A stretch of DNA of 64,000 nt, from contig JADKGA010000002.1 of the NCBI GenBank assembly GCA_016717165.1, positions 186,001 to 250,000 of the forward strand. Reading direction: 5' to 3'. Shown in pieces: positions 63,586-64,000 of the stretch. The notes under the pieces are model-generated. The model saw only the letters and a program-made list of their open reading frames with translations. It had not been told where the DNA came from and ran no database searches. Made by a program: the position numbers and the translations under genes. Within the stretch, counting starts at the first letter, position 1; each line of letters opens with the position of its first letter. The DNA comes from Candidatus Lutibacillus vidarii (lineage in GTDB: Bacteria; Actinomycetota; Actinomycetes; Actinomycetales; Dermatophilaceae).

Positions 63586-64000
63586 GGTCCCCACCCTTCG
63601 GTATGTCGGTCAGGTCGCCCCATCCCGCAGTGCCCTCGCCCGGGCCGTCGGCGAGGTCGGCTGGCGTGCGGTCGAGCCGGCGGCCTCGGTAGCTGGGCTG
63701 TCGCAGCCGACCCGAGCTGTTGACCCCGAGGGAGTTGACGTCGACAACGAGCTCTGGCCGCACCCAGGTCGTCCCCGCGGCGTCGACCCCGGGGACCTCG
63801 GTCGCGAACGGGGAGGCGGCCGTCGTCAGCGGCCGCAGATCCGCCAGCAGCGCCGCGCCCGCGCGACCGGACAGCCCGCTGCCGACCCGCCCCCGGTAGA
63901 CGAGCCCGTCCGGCCCGGGGACCCCGACGAGCACCGCGCCGAGGGTGTCGGTCCGCCCCTCCTCGACCCGCCAGCCACCGACGACGACCGAGAGGGTGCC
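63578..64000 (-). CDS. ATP-dependent DNA ligase, C-terminal part (runs off the window)
   Basis: The frame is open to the window edge, 140 codons before the stop. GVPGPDGLVYRGRVGSGLSGRAGAALL and GTTWVRPELVVDV match the OB-fold end of ATP-dependent DNA ligases, with RLRQPSYRGRRLD as the conserved tail. The nucleotidyl-transferase domain lies outside the window. Its stop overlaps the start of the LigD-Pol gene by 8 nt, so the two form an operon. A Ku gene, the usual third partner, is not visible. Confidence 0.88.
   Translation of the reverse strand, partial: GTLSVVVGGWRVEEGRTDTLGAVLVGVPGPDGLVYRGRVGSGLSGRAGAALLADLRPLTTAASPFATEVPGVDAAGTTWVRPELVVDVNSLGVNSSGRLRQPSYRGRRLDRTPADLADGPGEGTAGWGDLTDIPKGGDHG

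Overview
The window is high-GC actinobacterial chromosome, most likely Micrococcales and probably an Intrasporangiaceae/Dermatophilaceae relative (inference). Reasons: strong GC bias, frequent GTG starts, a Lsr2 protein, an actinobacterial tad (Flp pilus) locus with Ssd and a DUF4244 pilin, and the tilS-hpt-ftsH-folE-folP-folBK-DUF3180 and lysS-lsr2 housekeeping blocks. It is ordinary chromosome with accessory genes between conserved blocks. I see no CRISPR array, prophage, transposase or rRNA operon. There is one tRNA (Thr, anticodon CGT).

Layout. 0-8.7 kb: the 5' part of a LytS-type sensor kinase, a degenerate Fic-like protein, then ssd-tadA-tadB-tadC-pilin-tadE-tadE-like, read towards a DEAD/DEAH helicase. 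8.7-22.3 kb: proton-pumping pyrophosphatase, a secreted unknown protein, a methyltransferase, a TetR gene with a heterodimeric ABC exporter, a DODA-type dioxygenase and topA. 22.4-30 kb: two paralogous modules, each made of a small secreted acidic protein, a NarL/DesK-class histidine kinase and a response regulator, separated by a PLP trans-sulfuration enzyme and an Lrp regulator. 30-36.7 kb: TipA-like MerR, CapA lipoprotein, tmk-holB, a TAP-like hydrolase and a SIMPL-domain protein. 36.8-41.4 kb: tRNA-Thr, an NlpC/P60 hydrolase with a poly-Ser hinge, a multicopper oxidase remnant, Nudix, ArsR, aquaporin and a CoA-binding protein. 41.5-55.3 kb: ppa, dacB, a zincin, tilS, hpt, ftsH and the folate genes, interrupted by GyrI-like, GNAT and DUF222/HNH genes. 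55.4-64 kb: SulP transporter, a nuoD gene in an operon with an NDUFAF7/MidA-type methyltransferase, lysS, lsr2, and split LigD-type repair genes (polymerase, and a ligase cut by the window end).

Genes that work together: the tad cassette (pilus assembly and secretion); tmk with holB (DNA synthesis); ABC1 with ABC2 (one exporter with one canonical and one degenerate ATP site, probably under TetR control); folE-folP-folBK (tetrahydrofolate); midA-nuoD (possible modification of the complex I subunit); and LigD-Pol with the ligase (end joining).

Two patterns run through the window. First, at least a dozen genes have a TANNNT -10 element ending 6-7 nt before the start codon and no ribosome-binding site, which predicts leaderless mRNAs and fixes several starts. 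Second, GCATAC/GTATGC is unusually common in non-coding DNA. The best candidate for an under-described system is the duplicated secreted-protein/kinase/regulator module.
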